From positions 3,479,001-3,543,000 of the forward strand of contig NC_092576.1 in assembly GCF_037975245.1 (NCBI RefSeq): a stretch of 64,000 nt of DNA, in the 5' to 3' direction. Shown one piece after another: positions 27,766-40,390 of this stretch. Source of the stretch: Apostichopus japonicus. Lineage: Eukaryota > Echinodermata > Holothuroidea > Aspidochirotida > Stichopodidae. Position numbers and translations under genes: made by a program. Within the stretch, counting starts at the first letter, position 1; each line of letters starts with the position of its first letter. A model generated the notes under the pieces. That model was not told the origin of the DNA, did no database searches, and was given only the letters and a program-made list of their open reading frames with translations.

Positions 27766-29759
27766 TATATATATAAACAGTGGTGACCGCAAATATCATA
27801 TAACAAAGTATCGTACTGTACTATGAACACAACAGCAACAAGAATAACAACACCTATACGCCACATACATTTGCGACAGAACAGGCTGTTGTATTTTTAT
27901 TGTTGTTGAAGAACATAACCATTTGTACTTGATAAAAGTGCATTTGTTACTGTTATAAAGTACATAACCATTTGACACTTGATTAAAGTGCATTTGTAAC
28001 TGTTATAAATGTATAACCTTGCACCAATTACCGGATAATTAATACTCACTAACACCACTTAGCTTACGGAAGTGATTAATAACACAAGGGGCGCAATAAA
28101 TTAAATGATACACGAGAATAGATGTCTGTGTAATATTGTAGCCTATGTTAAATATGCCGATAAATATAAAAACAATTATAGGTCTTTATAACTAGATTGT
28201 AACGCAAATAGTTATATTCATGCTCCAAATTTAGTACAGCAATACATTCAATATGTTACACACCATAATAAACACGTTGCAAGATTACCGTTTTGATTTA
28301 TAAGGCTGCGTTATTGCATTAAGCTATATCAACAATGTACTTCTAGAGTTCATGTAAAATAAAGCCACATCTACATGGGTCCTTATCCCTCTAAAGTCCC
28401 CTATTATACGTTCATATCCAGATCACATTGCGTGGAAATATATATATATATAAAAAAAATCGTTCTTTCGTGTAGAACTTTTGTTGCGTGCAGAATCAAG
28501 TATGATATATCTCCTATTCTGCAGCCCTTGTTATAAATAATTAAGTATCCCGAAAAACAAAACAATGTTTTAGAGATTAAATAATTCTAAAAGAAATCTC
28601 AATTTATTTGGATGACAAAAATATCTAATCTATGTAAATAATGATTGTTTTATTTAAAGTAAGAGCAGATATTAAACGTACTTTTGTTTGTAGCAAATGT
28701 ATTTGTATGTGATTATTACTGACTTTGAATTCATTGTAATAATCTAGCATATTCACCTACCCGTTCAGTTTTAAACTTGCTATATATTTGCACAGCAGCA
28801 CGTCATTTTATTACAAAGAAACATGTTCGCTTAAAAAATAAAGCAATAGTGTACTCACCACATCAACATATATATATAAATACATATAGATTGCTTCCCT
28901 TCTTTCTGATGAATGTTTTGCCTGATTTTATCGTCACTATAGTATTATGACTTGCTCCTCTTCGATAATGTTATGCTGAAAGCGGTACATTACACAACTG
29001 CGTTACTCGAAATGTCTACAGCCTCTGTGTGGTGTTATTGTCAATACTGATCTACGCATGGTACCCTGTATTGCCTACGTTAAGTGTCCGCATAAGTATG
29101 AAAAGCGTCTACCGGTTTACTTTCGCTTATGCATAGTGTGACCGGATATCCTCAAGTGTGTTGCCATTGCAACGTTTCAAATGTGTCACTTAAAGGCCGA
29201 AAAGAGAACTTTCCATATCCTTAGCTGTGAACTGAATAATTGCCCTCAGCTTTTGTTTTGGTTTCTTATTAAAAAAACAAAAACATTAAGACACATGAAG
29301 GAAAAGATGGCCTCAAAATTAAAAATCTGTTGAGTGATTTTTGTGTTGCTCTAGGGATTCCATTTCACTGGAAATAAAGTAGCCATAGGCCACTTACTAA
29401 TGTATAAAAGTTGCAGTCTCCGTCTTAAATACTGAATTTCGGTTATCAATACGACCATAGTTTTCAACATAGATATATTGTGTTGTGTTTATTTTCTAAA
29501 TCCTCGATGTCTGCATATCAGGATTTTGTGTTTAGGTAACTTTCCTGAACTTGATCCTTGTAAGGATCAATGCCCTTTCAGTAATATTCATCACGTGCGC
29601 ATGGTTATTTGCATCTTAACGTGTTGCCCCCCCCCCCCCCCCCCAGTAAAAAAACATCTCACCCCAACCCCAAACAAGAGGGTTACTTTGCGTCCATAAA
29701 TGATTTGTACTCTTTCATAAAACATATGAGAGTTATATGACAGAATCATGATTAGTTTA
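27766..29759. other. Intergenic, no gene seen
   Basis: AT-rich sequence with a short imperfect direct repeat near 27900-28010 (AACATAACCATTTG, GATTAAAGTGCATTTGT) and a poly-C run near 29629-29644. No splice-consistent coding exon was found. Confidence 0.45.
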
Positions 29760-30800
29760 GCAGCTATTTACTGACGTAATTATACTCTTTGGGTACGAAG
29801 ACACGATTCATATTGGCGCTATTGTACTATTTGGATTCGAAGACATGATTTATACCGCCTTTATTGTACAATTCCAAGACACGATTCATATTGGCCTAAC
29901 TGTGCTGTTTAGATTCGAAGAAACGATTCATACTGCCGTTAATGTACTACTTTGGATTCGAAGACATGATTCATACTGATGTTACTATATAATTTGTTCC
30001 TGAATACACGATTCATATTGACGTTGTGTACTTTTTGCAACTGAATAAATTATTATGACGTTACTGTACTATTTGTAACTGATTACACGATTCATTCAGA
30101 CACTATTGTACTATTTGTAACTGAATACACGATTCATTCAGACACTATTGTGCTATTTGTAACTGAATACACGATTCATTCAGACACTATTGTACTATTT
30201 GTAACTGAATACACGATTCATTCAGACACTATTTTAATATTTGTAACTGAATACACGATTCATTCAGACACTATTGTACTGTTTGTAACTGAATACACGA
30301 TTCATTCAGACACTATTGTACTATTTGTAACTGAATACACGATTCATTCAGACACTATTGTACTATTTGTAACTGAATACACGATTCATTCAGACACTAT
30401 TGTACTATTTGTAACTGAATACACGATTCATTCAGACACTATTGTACTATTTGTAACTGAATACACGATTCATTCAGACACTATTGTACTATTTGTAACT
30501 TAATACACGATTCATTCAGACACTATTGTACTATTTGTAACTGAATACACGATTCATTCAGACACTATTGTACTATTTGTAACTGAATACACGATTCATT
30601 CAGACACTATTGTACTATTTGTAACTGAATGCACGATTCATTCAGACACTATTGTACTATTTGTAACTGAATGCACGATTCATTAAGACACTATTGTACT
30701 AGTTGTAACTGAATGCACGATTCATACTGACGTTACTGTACTATTTCTTCCTGAATGCACGGTTCATACTGACGTCACTGTACTATTTGTTTTCGGATAC
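29760..30800 (+). repeat. 42-bp minisatellite, about 20 units
   Basis: Units contain ATTGTACTATTTGTAACTGA and ATACACGATTCATTCAGACA. The core (30050-30700) is nearly perfect, while the outer units are diverged. Because the unit is 42 bp, the plus strand stays open for over 110 codons with a 14-residue period (VTEYTIHSDTIVLF); I regard this as an artefact. Confidence 0.95.
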
Positions 30801-31069
30801 ACGACGCACAAGTTTGCCTTGTTTTTTTTATCTCAATAACATCATTTGCTGTGTGTCTTTTCATAAAATCACAGCATTTGAAAACACGCAAGATTTACAG
30901 TGAAGTTGCGATCATACGTTTGATCTCGAATGCACAAGGTATTTGATCGAGCGTGGTGGGTGTGGCTGGAAGCATCAAGAACCAATTCTATATTGAAATG
31001 CCTGGTTAATGACAAGCATGACACACAAAGGCAATTAAACAATCATTCGTGCTAAGACTTTCCCTCATT

Positions 31070-31330
31070 AGCAGGTGCTGATGGGGATGGATATACATAG
31101 CGTGTGGGGATATTGGCAGCTCAGGTGCTGATGGGATTAGATGTACATAGCGTGTGGGGTTATTGACAGCTTAGGTGCTGATGGGGAAGGATATACATAT
31201 TGTGTGGGGTTATTGACAGCTCAGGTGCTGATGGGGATAGATACACATAGCGTGTAGGGTTATTGACAGCTCAGGTGTTGATGGGGATAGTTATACATAG
31301 TGTGTGGGGTTACTGACAGCCCAGTTGCTG
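31070..31330 (+). repeat. About 60-bp tandem repeat, 5 units
   Basis: AGGTGCTGATGGGGAT, ATATACATAGCGTGTGGGG and TTATTGACAGCTC recur five times. Confidence 0.88.
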
Positions 31331-32810
31331 ATGGGGGAATTCGACTCTCCCACTGAAAAATAATGATATAAGTGAATTTTAGTTAGTATTCTGTGTCTAG
31401 TGTAAGATGGTTAGCTCTTACATATGTTGTTGTTGTTGTTTTGTACCATAGTTTTACTTGCACTTGCACATATATTTGGGCACTGTATAGTGCTCACTAC
31501 ACAGAGGGGCTATGAATTTGTACAGTATAATTGTATGTTGTCTTGTGGCAGCAATAGGGTAGATTAACACCCTCCACTGATACCTCTCCTGAGTTGCTAG
31601 GCAACTATCATTTTCTTCCTGGAAATAAGCCCTTACTGGAAGTGGGATCTGTGCTGTTTATATTTTAGTAACAAAGGAGTTTTGTGAGGAGTTAGGGAGT
31701 GATTCATGTGTAAGTAGAGAAAAGATAGATACAACTTTAATCGCCTGGTAGTTTGTTAACTATGATTTTATTATTAGAAGTTACTGTAGTCCTTCATTAT
31801 TTTACGAAAGGCGTATTGTTCACGTGACAGCCCGGGAAACTATTTTGTTATAAAGAACATTCATAATACCATGTACTAGTGGTGTTCTGACCAGTTGAGG
31901 ACTATACTGATGTCGTAGAAGATCTGATGTCGTGTGAGATCCGATGGAGTGGAGATCTGATATCGTGTGAGATCCGATAAAGTGGAATATCTAATGTTGT
32001 GGTAAAGTTGCTGTCACCAGCAGGCCAACCCACCAAACTCGACGATTAAATGAAGTGTATTTACTTTAACGTTTGGGTGAGCACCTCACGACTGTAAGTA
32101 TTTATTTGATTTTATTCTCAGTCAGTCTGAGGACATATCAGCTGTTTATTGTTTGGTATTGGTAGATATAATTTCCATTGATCCAATCCAGTTGAGTTTT
32201 CTATTTTGTTGAATGGGTCTTACTTTCATGTGTTTGGTCTTCACACTAAACCCAGAGTTCTCTGATCAAGACTTACATCCTTACATCTACATTAATGAAT
32301 ATTACGTAATAGCTAGAATCTACTGCTCCCCGACAAACTTCTCTGAGATAAAGAACAAAGACGAAACAATGAACAATATGTTATCATCATCAACATACAT
32401 TTGCTCACCATTTATTTTACATAGTAAGGAGAACACGACAATGTGAATATGTAAATGCTTTCAGTTAGTTAACATGTCGTCTAACTAGTGTAGTAACAGT
32501 TAAGTGAATCAGTTGATTAATACAAAATACATGATAGAAATCGCTATATAACTCCTTTAACGACTGTATCTTAAGACTAGCCTAGAGACATCTCAGGAAA
32601 AGAGCCATTTCGTCATGTAGGATCTAGTTGGTATAACTTTAACAGTTTCCTTGGAAATCATGTTGCTTATAATTACTATATGACCCCTTGAAAAGGAAAC
32701 GATTGACGAATTAACGAGTTTTGTGCATATCAGTTTCACGTTAAGAATAAAGAGAATGCAAAACCAATTTATTTGTACCCTAACTACCAAGGATTCAGGA
32801 ATTTCTCGTG
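31331..32810. other. Intergenic downstream of the METTL27-like gene
   Basis: No exon is seen. A small cluster at 31915-31995 repeats GATCTGAT/GTCGTGTGAGATCCGAT about three times. Confidence 0.45.
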
Positions 32811-32819
32811 CATTTAGGT

Positions 32820-33160
32820 TATATGAATGAACAGCTGTGAAGTCACATCTCATGTAAAGTAATAATGCTATTAGGATAGGCTTGACATTGCTCGTGCAGT
32901 TAGGTTATATGTACGCATGCACAACTGTGAAGTCACATCTTATGTAAAGTAATAATGCTATTAGGATAGGCTTGGCATTGCTCGTGCAGTTAGGTTATAT
33001 GTACGAATGCACAACTGTGAAGTCACATCTTATGTAACGTAATAATGCTATAATGATAGGCTTGGCATTTCTCGTGCAGTTAGGTTATATGTACGCATGC
33101 ACAACTGTGAAGTCATATCTTATGTAACGTCATAATGCTATTAGGATGGGCTTGATGAGA
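32820..33160 (+). repeat. About 92-bp minisatellite overlapping the 3' end of the METTL27-like gene
   Basis: Units share GCAGTTAGGTTATATGTACG, CACAACTGTGAAGTCA, TCTTATGTAA and TAATGCTATTAGGATAGGCT about four times. The rightmost unit (about 33113-33152) lies inside the last coding exon and encodes its final residues and stop. Confidence 0.9.
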
Positions 33161-36100
33161 ATGGAACCCTCTTTCCTCCGATATCAATCTGCAGAATCCT
33201 TTCTTCTCCCATTCTACAGCTAAACCTTTAAATCTCTGGATGGATAGAAGTCGGTTTATTTTCTCACCAGGATAATCAGCGATGTCAAATATGAAGTATC
33301 CACCTAATATTGATGGCAGATGGAAAAACTCCTTAAACATTAGGTTAAATTGAAATGACAATATATGTCAAATCAAAAGTAAATCCGTGTTAGCCATGCT
33401 AAACGTAACATATTGCGAATATGGTTCTAACATGAAAAGTTGGTGACGCTAGTCTGGAAATGGATAAACATTTGAAAGGTTTTTTGTCAAAAGTTTATAT
33501 AAACGTTGAAAAAAATAAGTGATCCAGATTAATCTTGACATTCGTTGTCGCAATAATGTTCAATCGGTTAGACATTTTCCAATACATATTTTAACAAAAA
33601 AATAGTTAATGTTCCACTGTTTTCATTGAAACTAGCTATTAGCAACTCCGTGGTAAGCTGTATGATGAATCTGTTATGGATTGACCCTAATGACAGTGGA
33701 ATTATTACCAGCTAGTAGATATCTTTTTATAACTTTCAAATGGATCATTGTATTTGTTGGAATAGAACACACATGTATATTTATAAATAAAATTCAAAGC
33801 TTATGTTGACCACATAACAAAAAAAATCCAAAACACCTTCTGATGGAACTTAACAGCCCCTCCCACCCACTCAACAGAGCAGTAGGTAAATATGGACATT
33901 GACAACGCCCCTTCCATCCCCCTAACCAGAGCAGTAAATAAAGATGAACCTTAAAAAATCACTCCCATTCCCCTCACCAAAGTAGCAGCTAAGATGGACC
34001 TTAACACCACCCCCCCCCCCTAGATGCACTCACCAGAGCAGTATCTGAGAATGGACCTTAACAATCAGGCCCATCCACCTCATCAGAGCAGTATCTAAAG
34101 ATGAACCTTAACAGCCCCCTTCACCCCCTCGCCAGAGCAGTAGCTAAAGATGGACCTTAACAATCAGCCCATGCCCCTAACCAGAGCAGTAGCTAAAAAT
34201 GGACGTTAGCAGCCTCTACATCCCCCTTACCAAAGTAGCAGTATCTAATGATGGACCTAAACAGCCCCCCTAGATGCACTCACCAGAGCAGTATCTAAAG
34301 ATGAACCTTAACAATCAGGCCCATCCACCTCATCAGAGCAGTATCTAAAGATGAACCTTTACAGCCCCATCGTCCCCCTTACCAGAGCAGTAGCTAAAGA
34401 AGGACCTTAACAGCCCCCCGTCCCCATGACCAGAGCACTACTTAAAGTTTGACCTTAACAGTAATATTATCGTTACAGTCTGTCCGTAACGGCGTAAAAT
34501 AAAGCAATACATTAATTTCAGCCGAATGATGTGGTTATAGTCACTTTGACCAGTGTAAGGATGTTTGTCGACAACGTCAAGTTTTCCCATAATCCGTTTC
34601 ATGTTTCTTTTATTATGTGTGTAGGGTGACATGAAATCGTAATTATTTTGTGTGTTAGAATAATAGAAACACAAACATAAAATACCTTGTTTTAAATGTT
34701 CCATCAATACAGGTATCGACTCGAAATATACCGCACCGTGGGCGAAGAGACCAGCAGAGACAATCAAATCATATGCATCTATGAATGAGGCAGATTTTAC
34801 AGTTAATTAATTACAGACGTTAATTACTCGACAACATGAATGATACACTGTAGCAGAATTATACATTAGGGATTCCACGAGAGATGGTTCTTCTACCATA
34901 AACTAACTTTTCAGATTAAGCAATCATCATCTTACTGAGATTCAAGCCCTGTAAGCTGATCTAAACCCAATAGGTTTTGTTATAGTTTGCACGTAGCCTA
35001 TCGCTCGTGATGCACTCATCAATAACTTTATTTGCTACTTGTAAAGTACAGGCATAGTAAAGAAAAATAAACATGGAATTAGAAAACAAGATAAAACAGG
35101 AACCAACTCGTTTCTATAGCTTCTATTGGTTTTGTTCCAATTGTTGCGCAGACCAGTTTCTCGTAAATGTTCTTCCCTTTGGCAATATCCAGCATCGACT
35201 TGGAACCATCTAATGCATCCATGTTGTGGTACCCATTTTCCACCAACTGTTGAAGCCAAACAAAAAGTACATAAAAACACTTGATTGTATTGTATTCATT
35301 AACAACATCGTATGTGTTGCATGTGTGTTTTTTAAATGTATTTTAGATCCTCCTGCAAGCAGGAACTCGTGAAGAAGCCTCATTGGCTAATCAATGCCGC
35401 AAGCTGACCGAAGTCAGTCTCTTAGATTCATATTTAACGTCAATGAATATGAATTGTCAATTGTCAACAACTCTGTAACTGGACGACATACATTAATCTT
35501 GAAGTGACTCGAACTCGGGACCTTATGATTGAAAGGCACCGGCGTTAGCCACTGAGCTAACACTCCACACTCCTATTCACATCTCCTTTACCATGACTTC
35601 AATCTTGTTAGGTGCATTGCAGTGAAGTATTTAATCTCGTTGCACAAAGTAACACTGACAGGTAAAGTTTATCGCGCGACACTCATAACAACATTTATAA
35701 CTAAGATATTGGTAAAAATGTTCGTACCATTTCTCCAATGACTCCTGAACCAGCCCCACAGTCCAAGATCCTTGAGTTCTTATCCTTGACATGCTTCAGC
35801 ACCGCTGACATGACAGTCTTATGATACTCAAAACCGAACGAATGGAAACTCTACAACAAACACATGCAGAGAAAAAAAGTTCATTAACTAAAAAGTGGTA
35901 GGTTTCTTTTAATTATATCAACATATACAAAGTAAATAAAAACACATAAAGCCAACACCGCGGTATGGGCAATACCCTGTAGATCAACACAAGATTATGA
36001 TAGATGTTCGTATGATTTAAATGATTAAGTACAGCCCGTGGCACATAAAACTACCACCGCGGTATGGGCAACTTACTCGGTAGATCAACACAAGATTATG

Positions 36101-38269
36101 ATATGATGTTTGTATGATTTAAATGATTAAGTACAGCCCGTGGCACATAAAACTACCACCGCGGTATGGTAATACCCTGTAGATCAACACAAGATTATGA
36201 TAGATGTTCGTATGACTTAAAGGAATAAGTACAGTCAGTGGCGTAACCAGGCTTTTCATGTGGGGGGGGGGGGGGGCGAAGGAGTGGGCAAAGAGTTCGA
36301 GTGGTGTAGATTTTTCCTTTATAATCGGATAATTCATTTTTTTTCAGAAAATTTGTTATTTGCCGAATCAAATTTGTAATTGGATAAACTTAAACAATTA
36401 TAAATGCCATAGCGATGGGATTTTGACAATTTGGTTCAGTTGTTCGTCTTTTCAATTATTTTGTCCGTAGTTCTTATTTTGGTCTATTGGAACTATTTTT
36501 CAACAAAACAGGTTAAGCTAACTCATTTTCTATGATTTACTATCATTATGATTTAAATAAATTTGTTAATGAAGCTTCATCGACTTAGGCTTAATTTATT
36601 CAGCCACTACAATGCTGTCTACAATGCTGTCTGTCCAGCGCCATAGTCCAAATGGTTTTATTACATTAATCGGCTTCAATCTGTGTAGTCGTCGGAAACA
36701 ATATTCGGTTATAGGTTTATCATGCTGCAGCTACCAAGTAACAATATCGGCTTAACTTCGGACCAAATGAGAACGTAGACGGGGGGGGGGGGGGGGGGGG
36801 GCAATGGGGAAGGTTGTGTCTTGTAACGCTATCTACTCATTAGCCTATATATAGGATAACCCTATCGAAAATTGATGCAAGCCAACAAATTGTAGTTGTG
36901 TTAAAAAAAACGGCAACCTTACTGTAGGTTGTGAATTTCAAACTGGTATCACACCGTTACATCATCCTATCGTTGTTTTGTATTACTGTCTACTGCCACA
37001 GTGCAACGGATTTGACTAGCTAGGTCAGCCTAGAATTAGCTTCGATTTTGAGTGAGTTGTTACCTACTCGAATAACTTCTACCCAACGAGTCAATATTAG
37101 GGTTATCATATCCAGTATTTTTTAACATTTTAATATAATTTTACATGGTTAAACTCTTGGCCGATTGGATAAACATGAATGTTCTGGAGCCGCTAAAGCC
37201 CATCATATCGTCTAGCTCACCAAGGGCCCTATGCCGGGCGTCTGGACCCCACTCAGATACACGCAGGTACGCGAAAATAGCACAAGCGTTCTCGTTCACA
37301 GGTTAATAAATTGAATCCGCCAGCGCCCCCCCCCCCCCCCACCCGGCCTCACCTGGCATTAAATCTTGGCAACGCACTGGTTCGGACGGTCGATACAACG
37401 ATGGTATAATGTTGTAAAAATACACATGATATAAAAAGCATGGTAACAGTTAATCTCGTTGGGTAGCATGTGTTGCAAAGGGAGGGGGTGAGGGCCTCAT
37501 AGCGATGACAGAAAGCAAGATAATAACATAATATTAAACTTGAGACGCAATTGGCTGTTATTTATTTGAGAATTCCCGTCAATTACAAATTAACTTCAAC
37601 CGCAAACTGGTTTAACGGAGTCTTTAAATGCATTTTGCAACCTTCGTCAAATATATTTTGCCAACCAATGTCATTTGAGCAGGCACGTGGTGGGGGGGGG
37701 GGTGGTTGGTTAAGATATTTGACTGGGGTAGATCCCGCCCGCCCCCCCCCCACATTTCATACAAATAAAATTAGTTTTGTAAGGTTGTTTAGTACGAGCA
37801 TGAAATTATGATATCACATTTGTATATACATTGCACGGCCTGTTTCCGTGAATACTATAAGGAACTGATTTGCTTTATGAATTTTTCTTCTTTGGGATGT
37901 GAATTGGATCACAGGTAAGTCCATTTTGGAAAATTGCTAGTTCCGTATGGTGTTATAACACATATACTAGCTGGGATCCAGAGTCAGGTATGGTAAACCA
38001 AGTTATTATTGAAATGCTAGGAAATTGTAATTAATTCAGGAAGAGATAACAGACTTTGGACTAAACAAATTTATACTTTTTATTTTAAGTCAAGGTAAAC
38101 TTCAATTAAACAAATATATAAATTATAGAAAAGGCGTCACGTGGTAACTCACTTGTTCGTATAATTGTGCGTTTTCTTCATACCAGCAAAGAACGTCACG
38201 GTTTGACTCATTCTCCATGTGAGACTTCAGTTTCTCCCTCTGTTCCAAGTATTTGGACAAGTCCGCCAT
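33113..38269 (-). CDS. METTL27: METTL27-like SAM-dependent methyltransferase, 5 exons
   Basis: Exons: 38269-38153, 35850-35728, 35246-35108, 34778-34686 and 33303-33113. The phases agree, giving 220 residues (human METTL27/WBSCR27 has 245). The start is MADLSKYLEQREKLKSHMEN. Residues 67-76 are SAM motif I (ILDCGAGSGV). DGSKSMLDIAKGKNIYEKL follows, the family's ...DGS..ML..A....Y..L block. Then comes AYDLIVSAGLFAHG with IPVLMEHLKQGGYFIFD, the region after the motif II/III strands. This is a class I Rossmann methyltransferase; the substrate is unknown to me. The donor of exon 3 (A then GTTGGT) is weak, though it gives a sensible join (ETN-AYDL). The last residues (about 13) and the stop are encoded by a minisatellite unit. 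METTL27 is the best family match, but a related METTL paralogue is possible. Confidence 0.86.
33840..34450 (+). repeat. About 60-bp C-rich minisatellite (METTL27-like intron 4)
   Basis: CCAGAGCAGTAGCTAAAGAT, GGACCTTAACAG and CCCC-rich linkers recur about ten times. No gene is seen. Confidence 0.88.
35334..35572 (-). mobile_element. tRNA-derived SINE, copy 4 (METTL27-like intron 2)
   Basis: The most complete copy. On the minus strand it reads GGAGTGTTAGCTCAGTGGCT (A-box region), then a CCGAGTTCGAGTCAC B-box-like block, the body and an AATACATTT tail. It belongs to the same family as the copies at 5836, 13332 and 27546. Confidence 0.9.
35940..36240 (+). repeat. About 103-bp tandem repeat, 3 units (METTL27-like intron 1)
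   Basis: CACCGCGGTATGGGCAA, GTAGATCAACACAAGATTAT and AAGTACAGCCCGTGGCACAT recur three times, starting about 90 bp from exon 2. Confidence 0.9.
36236..38150. other. METTL27-like intron 1, remainder
   Basis: A CAGTGGCGTAACCAGGC sequence at 36236 resembles a hAT-type terminus, but no partner end was found. Long G-runs occur at 36262-36275, 36781-36801 and 37691-37702, and C-runs at 37326-37340 and 37742-37751. No further exon is seen. Confidence 0.45.
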
Positions 38270-38464
38270 TTTCTTTTTTAATATTTCGTTCAATAAAAGG
38301 AAATAAATAACCTTGACTATAACTTGTGCATAGATTCTTATAGAGACATGGAAACATTTATGTTTTTGCTCAAATTAAGTGATTACTGTTTGTTCAATGT
38401 AAATTATTCAGTTAAGTTTATTCACTTTTGGACATAAAATTGCGATTGTCAAGCCGATTCATAC

Positions 38465-38746
38465 AGAGATTACAGTAACTACTGTAAATCTTAAAGTTTT
38501 GTACCACAGTAAACACTGGATCGTGCTGAAAAATCTGATAAATCGGTAGCATGTGCTATTAAGTTTACAGTAAGAACTGAGGATATTTGTAATTCCAAAA
38601 ATCCCAAAACAACTGGATTTGTTGGAATTACACATATCCTCATTTCTTACTGCAATCCTCATAGCACATGCAACCGAATTATAGCACGATCCAGTTTTTA
38701 CTGTGGTACAAAACTGTAAGATTTACAGTAATTACTGTGTTCTCTT
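38465..38746. mobile_element. Foldback (long inverted repeat) element, about 280 bp
   Basis: The two halves are near-perfect reverse complements. The left arm begins with ACAGTAACTACTGTAAATCT, then GTTTTGTACCACAGTAAA, CACTGGATCGTGCT and AGGATATTTGTAATTCCA. The right arm repeats these inverted, ending AGATTTACAGTAATTACTGT. The loop is only about 20 bp (near 38600). It is a MITE-like hairpin with no coding capacity, about 200 bp upstream of the METTL27-like start codon. Confidence 0.9.
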
Positions 38747-39087
38747 TGTGTATCGGGTGGATTGTCTGAAGTAGCAGGTTAAGCATGGTAAGCTATGGGT
38801 CATTCACGTTGTCAACCTTCCTGTTGGGAGGGGAGAAGTTTATTTTATATTTCTAATGGTATCACTATTCGTGACACCATATAGGCGCTATACCCTTTGT
38901 AATGAATTCCAATTTTAGGAGGGGGTCTGGAATAAAATTTGGCTGACGTCCTTTCTGGAAACCCTTTGTTACTTCGGTGAGGGGGATTAAATACAAAATG
39001 GTTCTGTCATTGCAATCATGTTTACTACATTTATATACACTTCGTGTGTTAGTTACAAAATGTAATACATTTAGAAGAACGTTTGGA

Positions 39088-39350
<263 letters not shown>

Positions 39351-40390
39351 AAATTAAAAACCCAATTATAACATATATGCTTTGGTGAAAAGATATGAAT
39401 GGAGTGCCTTGCACATATAAACGATATCAAAACATTTCAATATTAGTAGTACGTGTGGTAATAGGCGTGTCATATCACCATATTGTCCTATAAACATGGA
39501 GAATTTGTAGGAGGTGGGGGTCCACTGCCCCGCCCTCACCATCTCGGACTGCACCCGTTACTATCGATGCCTGTCGTCAATTAGAACATTTGTTGGAAAC
39601 TGATTTGTGAGCAGTTGAACCTGCGACAATCAATACAGCAAGTTCTGAGACAGATTCTACGACAGATTATTTAACGAGAAAGCAGTTATTATCGACGCCA
39701 AAAGATCGAAACATATTACAATTATCTTCAATCATATCAGTTTTTGGAAACAATTTAATCTGATGAGACACGTTGAAGACCAGCAGTTATTGTCGCTTGG
39801 TTCTTCTGCCTAGTCTGATATGCTTGAATGAGATCCACGGCATTGAAGCTTGAACTGACACCACACAACCATCAGAAAACACCACCAAGTTACTGGTATG
39901 AACTTAGCGTGAAGATTCAACAAAGTGACGGTTCAATGTCTATTTCTGTGTCTCTTCCTTTAAAGGTGCCTATTTACAATATACTGACTGCATAAGGAAT
40001 GAATTACACAGAAAAAAAGACCTTTGCGGAAGCCAGGGAGTACTGAAACCGTTAGAGACCGAATGAGATCATATAGTGAAAAGGCTGTTATCATATCCCT
40101 GCTGAATATATAATAAATGATAAAATAATATATATATATATATAAAGAGAAACATAGTTAGTACTTACAATATCAGAGTTAACTATGAACTGTAGAGGAC
40201 CCATTACCTTGTACAATATTAGGAAAAAATTCGTATTATTACAAGTCATTTAACAGAACAGCAATTTAAAATGTTAGACTATATTTGTTTATTCATGTGA
40301 GCACAAAGAATAGTATTTATGTCTCCATTGTTTTGAGTAATACTACCACGCTGAAAGACGTTGCCAGGAATAGAAACATCATATATATAT
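39351..40390. other. Intergenic, 3' side of the SLC35G-like gene
   Basis: No exon is seen. The interval presumably includes the 3' UTR of the transporter gene that ends at 40391. A short AT run is at about 40128-40146. Confidence 0.45.

Noticed and set aside
30150-30503. 117-codon frame with a 14-residue repeat
   Set aside because: It is produced by a 42-bp minisatellite; no start context, signal or flanking unique coding sequence.
36236-36300. CAGTGGCGTAACCAGGC as a hAT element start
   Set aside because: No matching inverted end or 8-bp duplication was found nearby, so it is not listed as an element.
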